Shown here: positions 50,485 to 63,108 of the stretch, piece by piece | Position numbering within the stretch: the stretch's first letter is position 1 | Layout of the letters: every line of letters begins with the position of its first letter | Assembly: GCF_024679245.1 (NCBI RefSeq) | Contig: NC_090174.1 | Coordinates: forward strand, 15,083,350 to 15,147,349 | DNA from: Pseudorasbora parva | Taxonomy: Eukaryota > Chordata > Actinopteri > Cypriniformes > Gobionidae | DNA: 64,000 nt | Direction of reading: 5' to 3' | The notes under the pieces: model-generated | Database searches by the model: none | Seen by the model: the letters and a program-made list of their open reading frames with translations, nothing else | Told to the model about the DNA's origin: nothing | Position numbers and translations under genes: made by a program

Positions 50485-50612
50485 GGAAGTACCTGCTGCC
50501 ATATGCTTCAACCCAGCAGGCATGGTCAGCCGCAGGCTCAGAGACCACCAACCTGGTGCGCATGCGCTCCCAGACCCTAGGAAAATCTGCGCCCTCTCTC
50601 ACTGCCAGCCTG
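50485..50612 (+). CDS. mast4: mast4 N-terminal coding exon (second of two visible)
   Basis: This 128-bp exon follows a strong acceptor (ttttttcttttcag) and ends at a gtcagt donor. Two leading bases complete the split Gly codon from 41661. It then reads KYLLPYASTQQAWSAAG, SETTNLVRMRSQTLGKSAPS and LTASL, ending in phase 0. NLVRMRSQ-LG-SAPSLTASL is the segment that in MAST2 and MAST4 immediately precedes the KELSLPRRGS and DUF1908 region. The next exon should therefore begin with that Lys-Glu. Together with the 41514 exon it codes for 92 residues of the N-terminal arm ahead of the kinase domain. The RMRS and TLGKS sites look like basophilic kinase targets (inference). No frameshift or stop is present, so the exon looks functional. 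Confidence 0.94.
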
Positions 50613-50964
<352 letters not shown>

Positions 50965-52152
50965 GAAAAAATAAAGAACCAGGAATTTCTTTTGAAACTG
51001 GAATAAAGTCTTATGGGTTGAGGATGATTAACATGATCAGACTCATTCAAAGAAAAATAGAGCCAGGAATCAATGAGAAAATAAATATAAAACCTCATTT
51101 TACTGTTTTTCTATGGGATGGGTTAAATCCAAACAAATTGAATGACACTTTGTGGTATTAAACATATTTCCAGCTTTTATGAATTTACATCACACTTCTG
51201 TTGCCATGAAAATTCATCTCTTGTTGTCTATAGTGTTTGTTGAAACCATCGGAGGATGACATTCTAAATATGAGGACACGGAAATTTTACACACAAATTT
51301 AAATTCTGGAGTTATTCCTCAGAATGTCCAGGCTTCTCTTTTCCGTTCAATGAAAGTGTTGACTAGAGGTTGTCAAACCAGTACCATAAAAGTAGCCTAC
51401 TCTATACGACTCAAGCAAAGAGCAATGTTCCGTAGTGCAAAGAAATTCAGGATCGTAGTAATTTGGAGTAGTAGTCTTCCTACTGGATTAGTAAAATTGT
51501 TGGTAACACTTTAGAATACCGTTTGCTCATTACAACAATTAAGCAATTGCGTAACACAATATTAACTTTCTAGTAACTATTATTACTAGTAACTACTATA
51601 ACAAGAAACTCTGGTAAGTAATAGCACTTGGTTGAATGAGGTAATTGACTATTAGCTAATCAACGACTATTTTATAGTTTACATATTTTTTTACTGCTTA
51701 GATTATTTCAATTGAAGGTTTACCCAAAAAATAATGTTCTGTCATCATTTACTCACCCTTATATCATTCATATCCTTAAAAATTCTGTTTATGCTTGGAA
51801 CACAAGTTATTTATATTTATATAATATAACACAATATATTTTTGTCCGTTCACGCAACCAAAATGGTTTCTTTGCATGAGAACAATACGTTTATTTTTCT
51901 TTCTGTCAAGCATTCATGAGCTTTATTTGTTCATTATATAAAGTGATTTTATAATTAAGCATCTCTTAATTAAATAATATATTGATTAATAATACATTTA
52001 TTACTTCTATTATTAACTTTTTTGAAAATGTTTTTTCAATAGATGGACACAAATGAAAGAATATAAAATATCTTAATTTGTGTTCTGAAGATAGACAAAG
52101 TCTTAGAGATGGAATGACATGAGGTAGATGATATTTTTTGTATGAAATAAAC

Positions 52153-52154
<2 letters not shown>
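50965..52154. other. Intron with a split Angel-like MITE
   Basis: 51716-51780 (gtttacccaaaaaataatg, tgtcatcatttactcaccc) and about 52060-52150 (ttgtgttctgaagatagac, tggaatgacatgagg) look like the two ends of one MITE with unrelated AT-rich sequence between. Nothing else recognised. Confidence 0.45.
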
Positions 52155-52242
<88 letters not shown>

Positions 52243-52277
52243 ATATATATATATACATACATACATACATACATACA

Positions 52278-52330
<53 letters not shown>
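52155..52330. repeat. (TA)n-(CATA)n-(TA)n compound microsatellite
   Basis: TA repeats to about 52252, about 12 CATA units (52254-52303), then TA repeats to the edge of the next element. The TA tract continues on the far side of that element (53844-53861). Confidence 0.95.
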
Positions 52331-53843
52331 TAGGGGTGTGCACGAATATTCGAATAGTCGAATATTCGATCTGTAATTAACATTCGAAAACTAAAAATAC
52401 TATTCGAATTTTATTTTGTTAATTGGCTGGCAGTAAATGCAGTTGTAGCAGATATCAAGTGGTACCCTCAGGACAGAAGGAAAGCCAAACATGGATGAGA
52501 TGAAGGACGTGCATTTATTTACTTTAAAGAAAAACTAGGTTGGAGCAAAATTAGTAAACACACACACACTGGAAGGCCTACTGTTTCACTCCGCACTTCC
52601 CCCGCTGCATTCAGTCAGACTGAGCGCGAACGCTTAAAGGGGAAGCGGATAACGCATCCTAAGGTGCGCCACTAATTAAGGCCCCACCTACAACAATTGG
52701 TAGGAACTCCCGACTGGAACCATTGAAAATTAAACATAAATAACAATGAAAGGGTAACATTAAGTTGTGATGAAGTTAAAACATTTACAAAAATATTTAT
52801 TTCAACACAAATAAGTTAAGGTAAAATAAAATAATAAAAGTAGGATGACATAAAATAAAAAGTCACAAGCAACTGGCTACACAGTGCATCCATGAGAAAT
52901 CCCTCTAAATCTCGCAGTTATATCTCAATCCACTGGGTGGCGTTGTGGAGCAGGTTAATAATTTAAGTGCATTTGATCACAATGTCGTCGTCTGCCTCGC
53001 AATGTTTGGAATTAACGTTACTTCGATGAAAATTGAAAATGCTGTTTGCACTATGATGAAAATGCACAAAATGGAGTTACTTTTGATGAAATCAATTACT
53101 GAAACTGAGTTATAATGATATCACCACCACAAACGAGAATCACATGAAATCCAAACACCAGTGGAATGAGCGATCACTGCTCAGGAGTGCAGGTAAGCTC
53201 ATCTGTAGCTAAGTTACCCCGAGTGCGAGTGAGAACTTATGATAGCAAAATGATCTCGAGACAAATGCTTCCTTTAAAGTTCTTTGAGGGTTTATGAACA
53301 GAAAATACAAAGTTCTTCACTCAGACTTCACTTAACCGATATCTTTGTCTCCGCAACGCCTGTCAGTGGCGCATTTTCTCACCCGAGAATAATATCATAA
53401 TCCAATAATATTATAGTTTATCCCTACATGAAAATGTGAAACAATACAAAGTAAACACATCAGCCATATCAAACACACGCACACACAGGTCGGTAGGCTA
53501 TAGCCTATTGACGTTTGTGTGTGTGTGTGTGTGTGTGTATACGTCACGCTAACGGACGCGCTCTGCGCTCGTGCTCCTTGAGCTTATAATCCTTTTGTTC
53601 TTTAGGCATTTTTTTACACACTGTTTAATGTTTTAAAAACCTTAAGATATAACGTAAGCGTGTTGTGTACATTGCCTAATCATAAGCTTGTTCAGAAATG
53701 GTGACGACATGTTTAGAGAAAAAAAGAAAGAAACATCTCTCATTTTCTCAAAATACCTAATTTAAATAAACGAATAATCGAATATTCGATTTTTATGAGC
53801 CCAAATATTCGAATACAATATTTTGGGAAAATGCCCATCCCTA
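52331..53843. mobile_element. hAT-type element inserted in an AT microsatellite
   Basis: The left end taggggtgtgcacgaatatt and right end catcccta, with repeated attcgaata motifs inside both ends, form a degenerate inverted repeat. Both flanks are atatatat, consistent with an 8-bp duplication but uninformative because the target is AT repeat. The 1.5-kb interior has no transposase frame. A (GT)n run lies at 53515-53538. Confidence 0.75.
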
Positions 53844-53861
53844 ATATATATATATATATAT

Positions 53862-56325
53862 ATCATGTACAGTCTACTCACAATTATTCAATAAGGACCA
53901 ATTTTCCCACTTTTTTCAAAATGTTGAGTGTATAGTGTCCAGTAAATATTTATTTCATAACACCATTTTTGTTGACCTAATAGTAAAAAATATACTTCAA
54001 GCCCTACTGTATTGTCTATAAGTAACCAGGTTGACCATAAGAAAATTGTAGTATGGCTGCATTGTGTATTTTGGACCAATATATTCAGAAATTGCAGCAC
54101 ATACTTTCATCTGAGCTGAGCTGGATGCTGTGAAGATATCCTGAGAACCTGCCATGTCTTATTTGCCTCTCCTGAGCCGTGGCAAACAGAGGTCCAGGTT
54201 CCATGTTGGGTGCCTGATTGAAATTAATGACCACAGAGAGCAGGGTCAATGCTGCAACAAACAGAATGTCATTTACTTAGTGGCTGTATCCGATCTGCTT
54301 TCATGGGAGCCTCCTGGGTCTCTCTTTCTCCCCTGCTGAAATAAACAGCCTTTGACCAGCTTGGGTAACCAGTTAAAACTATACTGCTCGTTCTTGTACT
54401 GGGTATGCTGCTTGGGATAGGAAAACATAGACCTTTGTTTTTCTGAGAAACACTTCTGTAAAAAAACCGTATAGGAGCAGAATGAATGCTTCTAATGATG
54501 TTTGTTCTAATTATTGATGTTTGTCTAATTACATTTTACCTCCTATTTGGACAGACCATTGTACTAAAGTACACTGCTTCCATTTACAGCATAGCACACA
54601 AGTAATAGTCTTATCCAAGATGTGAGCTTTGTAGTATGAATTTAATATACTCTATGACGTTAATGAATCAGTCAAAAAGGCTCTGAACCGGTCTAATGGA
54701 TCACAAAAACTAAACTGGCTGTTTTTTTAACTTACTCAGTGAACTGCTGCAATTATTTTCATCACGTCTTGAAGTAATGCAAAAACCGCTACCGTGTTGA
54801 GAGACTGAAGTGTAATTACTGACTGGTTGTTCATGGTTATTTCTGCAATTATGCTCCGGGGATTGATTTTTTTATTAAACTGTCTTGGAAAACATTTCAC
54901 CATGCGGTAATTTATGCTATTTCAAGTGTGTTTTTTTGTGTGTGCATAGATTTGATTGTTTTACCCCTTTCCAAATTCATACAAAAAAATAAATAAAACA
55001 AAAATCATACATTAATGAGTTGCATTTTAAATAGTGTGGTATTTTAAAGAAAGATTAAAATTATCAGACTTAACCTATTAAATATTCATTGTTTGAAAAA
55101 TTACTTGAAAAGTACTCTCCCACAGTTGTGGTGTTTTTCCATTACAAACAACGATTTTCCACACAATATGTTCAATGTAAAGAAAAATAGAAAGAATGGT
55201 ACATTTCCAATTAAATGGCGAAATTCTCCTGTGATTTCTGTGTATAGGCTGTTGCTTTTTCAAAACTACTAAAATAATTGTTAGTGGAAGCTCTCTGTCT
55301 TTGGTATCATCTTTGGCTTCATCAGGCCGTTTACATGACCCTGCTTCTAAATCAGCCTCCCTGAAAATCAATGCTGGCTGGGCCTTCCCGCTTTGCATTG
55401 ACTCCGATTGAATTGCTAATGGCCTTCTCCCCCGTGCCATTCCCGTGCTATCTTTTTGGATGTTCCCCTTCCTGCAAAATACAAAGGGAAGGAGTATGTC
55501 TTAGGAATGTTAACGCTGTTTAGTGAAAATGAGTGCCTGTGGTGTAGGCCGACGATTCAAATGTGACCTTGGAAAGATATTCCTCACACACAGAGGGAGC
55601 TTATCTTTTTTCCCTTTGTAAACCTCATGTGGAGGGTATATGGGTTTTTGCTTTGGTCTGTTTGGATATTCAGGAGCTTTGTAAACTGTATGTGTTGTTG
55701 GAGTCCGTTGGGATAAGATAACGCGTGTTTTTGTTGTTGTTTTTTCCCCCTGCAATGATCATGGTGGATATCTCTCGATTATATCAAGGGGATTTTATGT
55801 TTACTATGCTTTCTACTTTTTATCGAGTCCTCTTCACAAGGAACTCTGAGAAGAAACATGTAATGGAGAAAACAAGAAAAAATAGAAATTGTGCTTCAGC
55901 AGAAATATATTTGTCTAGTGATATTGTGGCGGTGCTTGTGTATATTATCTCTACAGGAAACACTTAAAACATGACAGTCCTCCAGAAGAACTTAATCATA
56001 TAGTTTATGCTGTCATGATTGTAATTGTGTTTAAAATAATCAATAAGTCTCATGATGTTTGCTAAAAAAATCGATGACAATCCAGGGTTTTTCCTGCATT
56101 GAAAATATGCCAAAATGAATCCTTGTCCCAATGAAGACATAATTGATCATTTAATGTGATGGTACCTGCCATTCTGCTGGCTGCTTTATAACGCTTCCAT
56201 GAGTGTTTAAGCGCTCTGTGACGAGCATCAAAGGTTTCTATTTACAATGCGTTTTGCAGCGTTGAGCTTTGTAGCCAATCACAGAAGTATCTGTTGAGCG
56301 TGTGAACACATTGGCCAATCAGATG
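53862..56325. other. Unique-looking intron, possible conserved non-coding blocks
   Basis: The longest stretch without recognised repeats. 54090-54350 and 55280-55480 have balanced composition and long non-repetitive words, unlike the surrounding AT-rich DNA. Open frames at 54154-54339 and 55078-55440 lack recognisable motifs, so I do not call genes. Confidence 0.4.
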
Positions 56326-56900
56326 TTCTTAAAGGGTTAGTTCACCCAAAAATTAAATTGATGTCATTAATGACTCACCCTAATGTCGTGCCACACCCGT
56401 AAGACCTAAGACCTCTGTTCATCTGCGGAACACAGTTTAAGATATTTTATTTTTAGTCCGACAGCGTATCTAAGTGTAGGCACACTATACTGTCCATGTC
56501 CAGAAATGGAATAAAAATGTATTAAAATTAGAACTAAAATTAAGTAACTGATGTCACATATGGACAAAGTAGTTCATATGTGACATCAGTTACTTAATTA
56601 GAATCTCTTGAAGCATCGAAAATACATTTTGGTCCAAAAATAACAAAAACGACGACTTTATTCAACATCTTCTCAACATTTATTCAACATTTAGTCTTCT
56701 CTTCCGTGGTTGTTTTCAAACCTCAAATAAAGATTCAAACGGTCATGAATCAGCGTATTGATTCATGATTCGGATCGCGTGTCAAACTGCCAACCTGCTG
56801 AACTCACAGGAGACTGGTTATCCGGAATCATGAATCAATCTGCTGATTCATGACCGTTTGTATCATTTATAATGCTTCATTTAAAGTTGTTTAAAGTATT
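56326..56900. mobile_element. TTAA-type repeat, second copy of the 28524 family
   Basis: ttaaagggttagttcaccca (56330-56349) is the inverse of the end at 29241-29260. The blocks ttggtccaaaaat and tgacatcagtt and the gattcatga region recur inverted relative to 28540-28735. The right end is not fixed. It contains a perfect hairpin with 25-bp arms (56538-56562 and 56575-56599, 12-nt loop). Confidence 0.75.
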
Positions 56901-56928
56901 GCAGATCATAACTGCGTACTTATTTGTA

Positions 56929-57145
56929 CACTGTAAAAAAAAATAAAAAATCAGGTCTCCAATTGAAAATTGTCAAGTGACTGTGTTCAACATCTAAATT
57001 ATTCAGTTGGCCGAATATTATTTCTGTGAATTAAATTGCATCAATTCACAGAATTTCAATTCGGCCAACTGGAAAATTTAGATGTGATCAGTCACTAGAA
57101 AATTTTCAATTGGAGACACTTTTTTTTTTTTTTTTTTTAACAGTG
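56929..57145. mobile_element. Mariner-type foldback MITE (217 bp)
   Basis: Flanked by TA (56927-56928 and 57146-57147). Ends are cactgt and acagtg. Nearly the whole element is an inverted repeat: tctccaattgaaaatt at the left pairs with aattttcaattggaga at the right, and ttggccgaat with attcggccaa in the middle. Confidence 0.9.
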
Positions 57146-57282
57146 TAGGTTTTACATTTAAATACGTTAGACATGGTCAAATACTAGATTTCTTTAAATG
57201 TGAAATTTTAACATTCTTTCATAGGAATTTATTGAAAACTTTATTGAAAACGTAATTTATTGAAAACTCCGCACTGCTCCAT

Positions 57283-57390
57283 TTACATTTACATTTAATC
57301 ATTTAGCAGACGCTTTTATCCAAAGCAACTTACAAATAAGGGGAGAGTAATAGAAGCAACGAAACAGACAAGGCCAACAACCTGTAAGAG
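57283..57390 (-). mobile_element. L2-type LINE 3' tail, reverse orientation
   Basis: (catttа)n-like start (catttacatttacattta), then gcagacgcttttatccaaag and caacttaca, the complement of the tail seen at 11480-11722. Confidence 0.82.
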
Positions 57391-58151
57391 CTGTAAGAAA
57401 TCTCAAATAATTAGCACAGTACACAATTTTTTTTTAAAATAGACATCTACAACAAAAACTCGCGTACGCAAAATGCCGAACACTGGATTTTGATAGCTAT
57501 GATAACAACCCATTAGGACTAAGGCTGTTGCCCCAGCTGTTGTCGTTAATGAAGATTCAGTGGCTCCATTATGAATGCCAAAGCAGCTGTGTGCATTTTA
57601 CTTTCAGTTTAAATTTTGCGATATGGAAGGCCCCCGCTGGTGATACCGGTTTTATCAGTGATGTCACACATCGATTAACCGGTGGAAAAAAATGTCCTCA
57701 CCATCACATTTGTAATTCAAATTATTGTCGTGTGTTTTTGTACCCTTCAGTTCCTTTTGTTGGAACTGTTGTCTGGTGTTGAATGAGTTTTAGTAATCAT
57801 TGTTATGTTGCTTTATAGTGCCTGGATTTCTTCTTTTGTTTATTTTGATTAAAAGTATTACCTTATTTATGCTTTCATCATTGTCATCATTTTATTTCAC
57901 CAATGAATAGGATAAGTTATTATTATAAACGGTTTCTTTTTACTTTTTTACTTTTTATTTTATTTTATTACTTTGTACTGTGTGTGTGGATGACTGTGTT
58001 CATTCGCCACCACTAAAAATATTTTTGACCCAACCCAGCAATCTTATGTGATTAGCATATGAAGAAAATGTTTATGACACATGTCAATATGTTTAATTTT
58101 GTTGGAAATGGAAACTGAGATTTTTCTCAGGCGTTTTATGTCTTTTAATTA

Positions 58152-58195
<44 letters not shown>

Positions 58196-58535
58196 AATGA
58201 AAGATTATTCATTACATATGAATTATAATCTGGCATTAGTATAGTGCATGCAGTACATGCAGCTTCAATTTTACCTTCACTAATAGCTTCACACTGTTGA
58301 GTGAACAGCCATGTCTATGCATTTTTAATGCGATTGGATGAACGTACAGTTGAATACTATATAAGTGTGCAGAGTAGCAACATGGCTTAGCAACCTTACA
58401 CGACATTCAGAACACACAGTATTTACACTGGACATCTGCGTGCCACGTCAAAATGATTTTGCTCCCATTACAGTTAACATTCTGTCTATACTGGAAGAGC
58501 CCATCTGCAGCAGTTAGCAAAGCAGACTAGTTTAT
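57391..58535. repeat. Unassigned intron with (ATG)n at 58151-58194
   Basis: A clean run of about 14 ATG units. The remainder is AT-rich with no gene signal. Confidence 0.6.
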
Positions 58536-58711
58536 TTAGTTCATGAGTGCCCAATCCTTTTCTTGGAGATATACCTTTCTGCAACATTTAGCTCCAACCC
58601 TGATAAAAAAAATTAAAAAATTACAGACCATTGTGTTGTATTGGGGTTGGAACTGAACTCTGTGTGCAGAGGTAGGTAGATCTCCAGGAAGAGGATTCGG
58701 CACCCCTGTTC
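58536..58711. mobile_element. Short hAT-type MITE
   Basis: Inverted ends are catgagtgcccaatcctttt and ggattcggcacccctg, with ttggagatatacctt against gtagatctccaggaa. Flanks are atttagtt and ttctagtt (6 of 8). A half copy is at 6170-6236. Confidence 0.75.
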
Positions 58712-59555
58712 TAGTTAGAATTTTTAAATCATGTGGTGGTTATACAGTGGTATAAATTGTACACCAAAATCTCTACGGGTTGACACATTTTTTTTATGGG
58801 TGTAACATTTTTCCTTTTGTGGAATACATAAATGTAGAAAAGATCATTGTTGAATGATGTATTTTTTTTGAACTGGTTGCTGACAAGTGACCGTCAATAT
58901 GATTAATGCATTTTTGACTTCTAATTCAAAAGTTATTCTAACACATCTTGCCTTCCACCCTAGCTCTGAAATATGAAATGTATTAAAATGTATCATTGTT
59001 CAAGATTTTAAGAGAGCTTTTCAGATATGACCACCACCTTTTTTTCTCTTCATTTTCTTAGCCAGGGGTTTTGTGCTCCATAAATCAAATCGTCCCATCA
59101 GACCTTACACTGTCATAGCTGAAGCTGATGAATTATGCAATTTATTAGAAAGATTTTGAATCGACTCTGTGTTCTATTGGCAGGTCTGCTCAGGGCGATT
59201 GCAGTTTTTATTAGTATCCAGCGGTAGTTGCACAGGGTAGAATACAAATGACGACTACAAAGAGATTATTTATTCATTATGACACTGCGGGAGTCACAGT
59301 GAGTCACCGGAGTTAAAGTTTCCCCCAGAGGACATTTTCATCAGTTCCCCATAAGTCCTGTCTGGATAGAAGGATTATCTAACCTTACAAAGATTTGTTG
59401 GATGTTAAAAATGTTTTCAACCGAAAGTTACTGCACTCATTATTGCATAACTATTACATATACTCTTATTGTATTGTAAACTATACAAAATTAATACAGG
59501 ATCTCCTTCAAAATTTCCATGGTTTTAGTGTTTTGCTAGAAACTAAGAGTGCTAG
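58712..59555. other. Unassigned intron, possible conserved block
   Basis: 59070-59340 has balanced composition and homeodomain-like words (gatgaattatgcaatttatt), suggestive of a regulatory element but unproven. No exon recognised. Confidence 0.35.
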
Positions 59556-60120
59556 CCTGGATGCCAGCCGAACTCAGCCCCGCATTTGAGCTTGGGCAGT
59601 TCGGTCTGGACTTGATCCACAGAGGAGTAATTATGCATGAACAGAAACTGTTCGAACCAATGAAATTGTCAGGGCGGGCTTTAGACGATGATAAACTGTG
59701 CAGCATGCAGACAGGGTTGCCGGGTTTTACAACAAAACCCGCCAACTATCTCTATTCTCCAGAAAAAAAGCCGTTTGGGGGTAAAATGTGTGTTATTTTG
59801 GCACAGTTGCCTGCTGAAATTTGCATTCCTAGGGTCTATATATCACATAATTGAGGTTGCTTCACTTAAACCCACGGACATGGAAAACAACCAGCGGGAA
59901 AACCACAGACTTGGCAACACAGTGACTTCTGTTGACATTTGAAATCTAACGTAATGTGTCGCTCCGTTGCTCTGATTGGTTGTAGGTCTATCCAATTGAT
60001 GTCTTTCCTGATTTGGTTGAAACACGCCTCATAATCACAGCCCAGTGGAGCAGTTTCAGACTCATATTCTGACTAGAATTGAGCATGTTAACATCAGTCT
60101 GTAAGGGTGCACCATTATTA
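59556..60120. repeat. Interspersed repeat, third copy sharing the aaacacgcctcataatc block
   Basis: 59988-60090 matches 47190-47290 closely. The 5' part (ctagcctggatgccagccga and the GC-rich body) is not seen elsewhere in the window. Open frames here have no recognisable motif. Confidence 0.55.
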
Positions 60121-60284
60121 AAGTTCTAATTGACTTATGAGCCCATCATTTATTTTAATTTTTTTCATGTTATGGCCAATAACAAATAAGGAGACAATAT
60201 TAAAATTATATACAATTTTGTGAATTTAGTCATTACAACATTATAATATATAGTGAGAGCAATTTATATTCATAAGTATATTTA
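60121..60284. other. No feature recognised
   Basis: AT-rich intronic DNA. Confidence 0.4.
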
Positions 60285-60680
60285 CATTTGACAGGTGAAG
60301 TGAATGACACTGATTATCACTGATGGGTATACTGTATATTAGGCAGCAAGAGACCATTTTGTCCTCAAAGTTGATGTGTTAGAAGCAGGGAAAATTGGCA
60401 AGCGTAACGATTTGAGCAAATTGGACAAGGGCCAAATTGTCATGGGTAGACGTCTGGGTCAGAACATTTCCAAACTGCAGCTCTTGTGGGGTGTTCCCGG
60501 CCTGCAATGGTCAGTATCTGTCAAAAGTGATCCAAGAAAGGAACAGTGGTGAACCAGAGACAGGGTCATGAGCGGCCAAGGCTCATGCTGTTTAATGCTG
60601 GTTCTCATAGAAAGAGTCAGAATACACAGTGCATCACAGTTTGTTGCGTAAAGGGCTGTATAGCCGTAGACCAGTCACAC
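60285..60680 (+). pseudogene. Tc1-like transposon, 5' part of transposase
   Basis: DNA-level similarity to a very abundant fish Tc1 family: agagaccattttgtcctcaa upstream, then caatggtcagtatctgtcaa, gaaccagagacagggtcatg and cacagtgcatcacagtttgt, the DNA-binding half of the transposase. It carries deletions and stops and breaks off at gaccagtca (60672-60680). It resumes near 63110. Confidence 0.85.
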
Positions 60681-60806
60681 TCTTAAAAATAAAGGTTCTT
60701 AAATGGTTCTTTGGCAGGGTGTATGGTTCCATGAAGAACCTTTAATATCCAAAGAACCATTCCATTGCACAAAAGGTTATTTGTAGTGCAACAAGGTTCT
60801 TTAGAC

Positions 60807-62375
60807 TAGGGATTGCTCGATACCACAAATTTGGCTTTGGTACGGTACCACAATTTAATACCGAAGTAACGATATTAAATCGATACCAGACAGTCTGATA
60901 TTAGCATGGGTATATTGCACACAAAGAGTGTAATTATGCCAGTTTTGAGTTTATAAAGTGTAAAATTACCACAAATGTTTATTAATAAATTAATCAGCAA
61001 AGCTCATCACATCAAATCAGTCATTTGAAAACTTTCTTGTGAGAAATAATTGCAGCAAAAATCTCTCAAAATTAGCAAATTGCTTTTGGTAAAAGACATC
61101 GCACCTACAATAAAGCGTCTCGGGATGGATAACGGAAATGCAAACGATTTTATTGCATTTCGTAATAACAGTTACAGGAGATATGAGCTCATAAAAACGA
61201 CACACACACAAGCCTGTAACTTAGAGCTCGCACATTACAAATTAAGTTTCCTTAAACAGTCAAATACACAGAATTATGTACAAATGTCCTTCTTTAGTGA
61301 GTATTCACATAAACACAGTCGGTTGTGTCTAACGCGAAGTAAATAGTACAATAGTACGCATGCAAATATTATGAGATCTGAATGTCATTGGTTGAAACTA
61401 AAGCTGGAGATTGTGATATTTGATCTTATATTAGGCTATGTATGTGCATTGATCAAAAGAAAATAAATGTCTAAATTAGATGGTTTGAATGATTCACTGA
61501 CCTGTCGATCTCTTCAGAAGTCTTAAAGTCAGAATAGTGACAGATGCTTCTTGGCTAGGTTTGATGGTTTTTAATCAGTTTTATAAAGAAAGTAATTGCA
61601 AATTTCACTTCTACTCCTCTCTTTATTAATTCGTTTTGGGCATCTTGAGTGAGATTCAACTGCTCTATACATTTTGTTCGTCTATGTTGTTGTCACATTT
61701 GCCGGTTGTTTCGGGTCAGTTTGGGTAGCGCGGTACCATCTAGGGGTGAACTTCGGAAAAGCAGCATATACCGAAATGTGCAAAATCATGATATCGTATA
61801 GCCTGACAAGCCAGACCCACATCAAGATGTTTGATCTGGAAACTCACCATTGAAGGGCTCAATCTGAGGGGCGGGATAAACGGTTGTCTTTCAAACTCCC
61901 TCTGCACGCGATAGGATAGCGCAACCAACCAGAGCAACGAAGGTGAAACAGAGCTTGTTGATAGATTAAACATTCGCCGTATCCGGTCGGCAAAGCTCCG
62001 AATTATCTTCCCTTTTTAAGAATGACTTCAGTGCCGTTCTTTGTTCTAAAAGCTTAACTCCAAGTCTTCCAGAGTCGCGGTCAAAGCTGATTCGAAAGAC
62101 CGTTTGCCAGTTTCTGTGTTTACTAGAAGCACGCAAACGCAACTCGGCCGTCGTCATTATGGCCCCGCCCGCCGACTCTATACACGATGTGATTGGCCCG
62201 GCAAGAGTTAGGCGAATACAGCTCAGAAGGGTATTGAGAGTTGCTAGACGACACTCGCGGGCAGATTAGATTTGCTGCTGCTAGGGTGGGTCTAGATTTC
62301 TAGGCTAGATATCGTAATGTTTTAAATAAAATATATACCGGTATTTTTCCAGTACCGGTATACCACGCATCCCTA
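60807..62375. mobile_element. hAT-type element with perfect duplication, nested
   Basis: Ends are tagggattgctcgatacc (left) and ggtataccacgcatcccta (right), with taccg/cggta motifs near both. The duplication ctttagac is exact (60799-60806 and 62376-62383). It lies inside the aaaggttctt MITE and itself contains the MITE at 61799. Confidence 0.93.
61799..62307. mobile_element. Complete 509-bp MITE (tagcctgacaagcc family)
   Basis: Left end tagcctgacaagccagaccc and right end gggtctagatttctaggcta are imperfect inverted repeats. The flank gatatcgta is duplicated exactly (61790-61798 and 62308-62316; 8 or 9 bp depending on where the element is said to start). The 432-bp right part is also present at 32993-33425. 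Confidence 0.9.
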
Positions 62376-62530
62376 CTTTAGACTATACAATTATTAGAAA
62401 AAAATGGTTCCTTATAGAATTTTTCAAAAAAGGTTCTTTGGGGAAGGTTCTTCTACTTCATCACTGTGAAACCCCATTTTTGGTTCTTCCTGGCACCTTA
62501 ATTTTTAAAGTTTTTTTGTGTGTTTTTGAA

Positions 62531-63108
62531 GCCTTGATTGTGTTTACAGTGTGAAAAATAACATGAGTTCTTGTTTCGCGTGTAAAAAAACAAAGTATTT
62601 TTCACATAATTTACTTATCTGTACAGCCCGGTTTCCTCTGTCCTAAAAACGGCCTGATGATTTCCTTGTTCTATGAAGTCCCTCCTTTAGAAACACATAA
62701 CGAGTTCTGATTGGGCCAGCGCTTCCCGTGTTGTGATTGGACAGCAGCTTAGCACACTTTGCCCGGAAAGGTCCCGGTTCTTACCATAATGGGGAGATGC
62801 ATAATGCGCGCTCTTCTCCACGTGGGAGAGCAACAAGACCACGCCCCATTTTTTGCATATTGTTGTGGGCGGAGGGTTAGTCAACAAACGGTTCTAGTGA
62901 CGTCATTCAAGCAAGGACGTGCAGGGGTGTAGTCCAAACCGGGCGTTCGCTGTAGGCTTTGAAAGGGAAATTCTGTTAAATAAAATATCTTGCTTGGCAT
63001 TGAACTTTGAGCATTATAATTTTACACGTATTATTTATGCTCTAACAGCAACATTACACACTAACTAAAGTTTGAAAGATGGGATCGCGAAGAACGGGGC
63101 CTTTAAGG
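62531..63108. repeat. Second repeat between the Tc1 halves
   Basis: The GC-rich body (ccacgccccattttttgcat, gtgggcggagggttagtcaa) and the ending agaacggggcctttaag resemble a common cyprinid MITE terminus. The left end is unresolved. Confidence 0.5.

Larger units (their letters stand above)
60681..62530. mobile_element. MITE (aaaggttctt family) inserted in the Tc1 copy
   Basis: The left end cactcttaaaaataaaggtt and right end accttaatttttaaag are partly inverted. Repeated aaggttctt and ggttcc words lie on both sides of a later insertion (60807-62375). The right limit is approximate. Confidence 0.65.

Noticed and set aside
52036..52380. YI/YV-rich open frames around 52.2 kb
   Set aside because: TA and CATA microsatellite translation.
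52443..53427. Possible LTR (tgtagcag ... ccctaca) inside the 52331 hAT element
   Set aside because: Flanking 5-bp sequences differ (gcagt and tgaaa) and there is no second copy for support.
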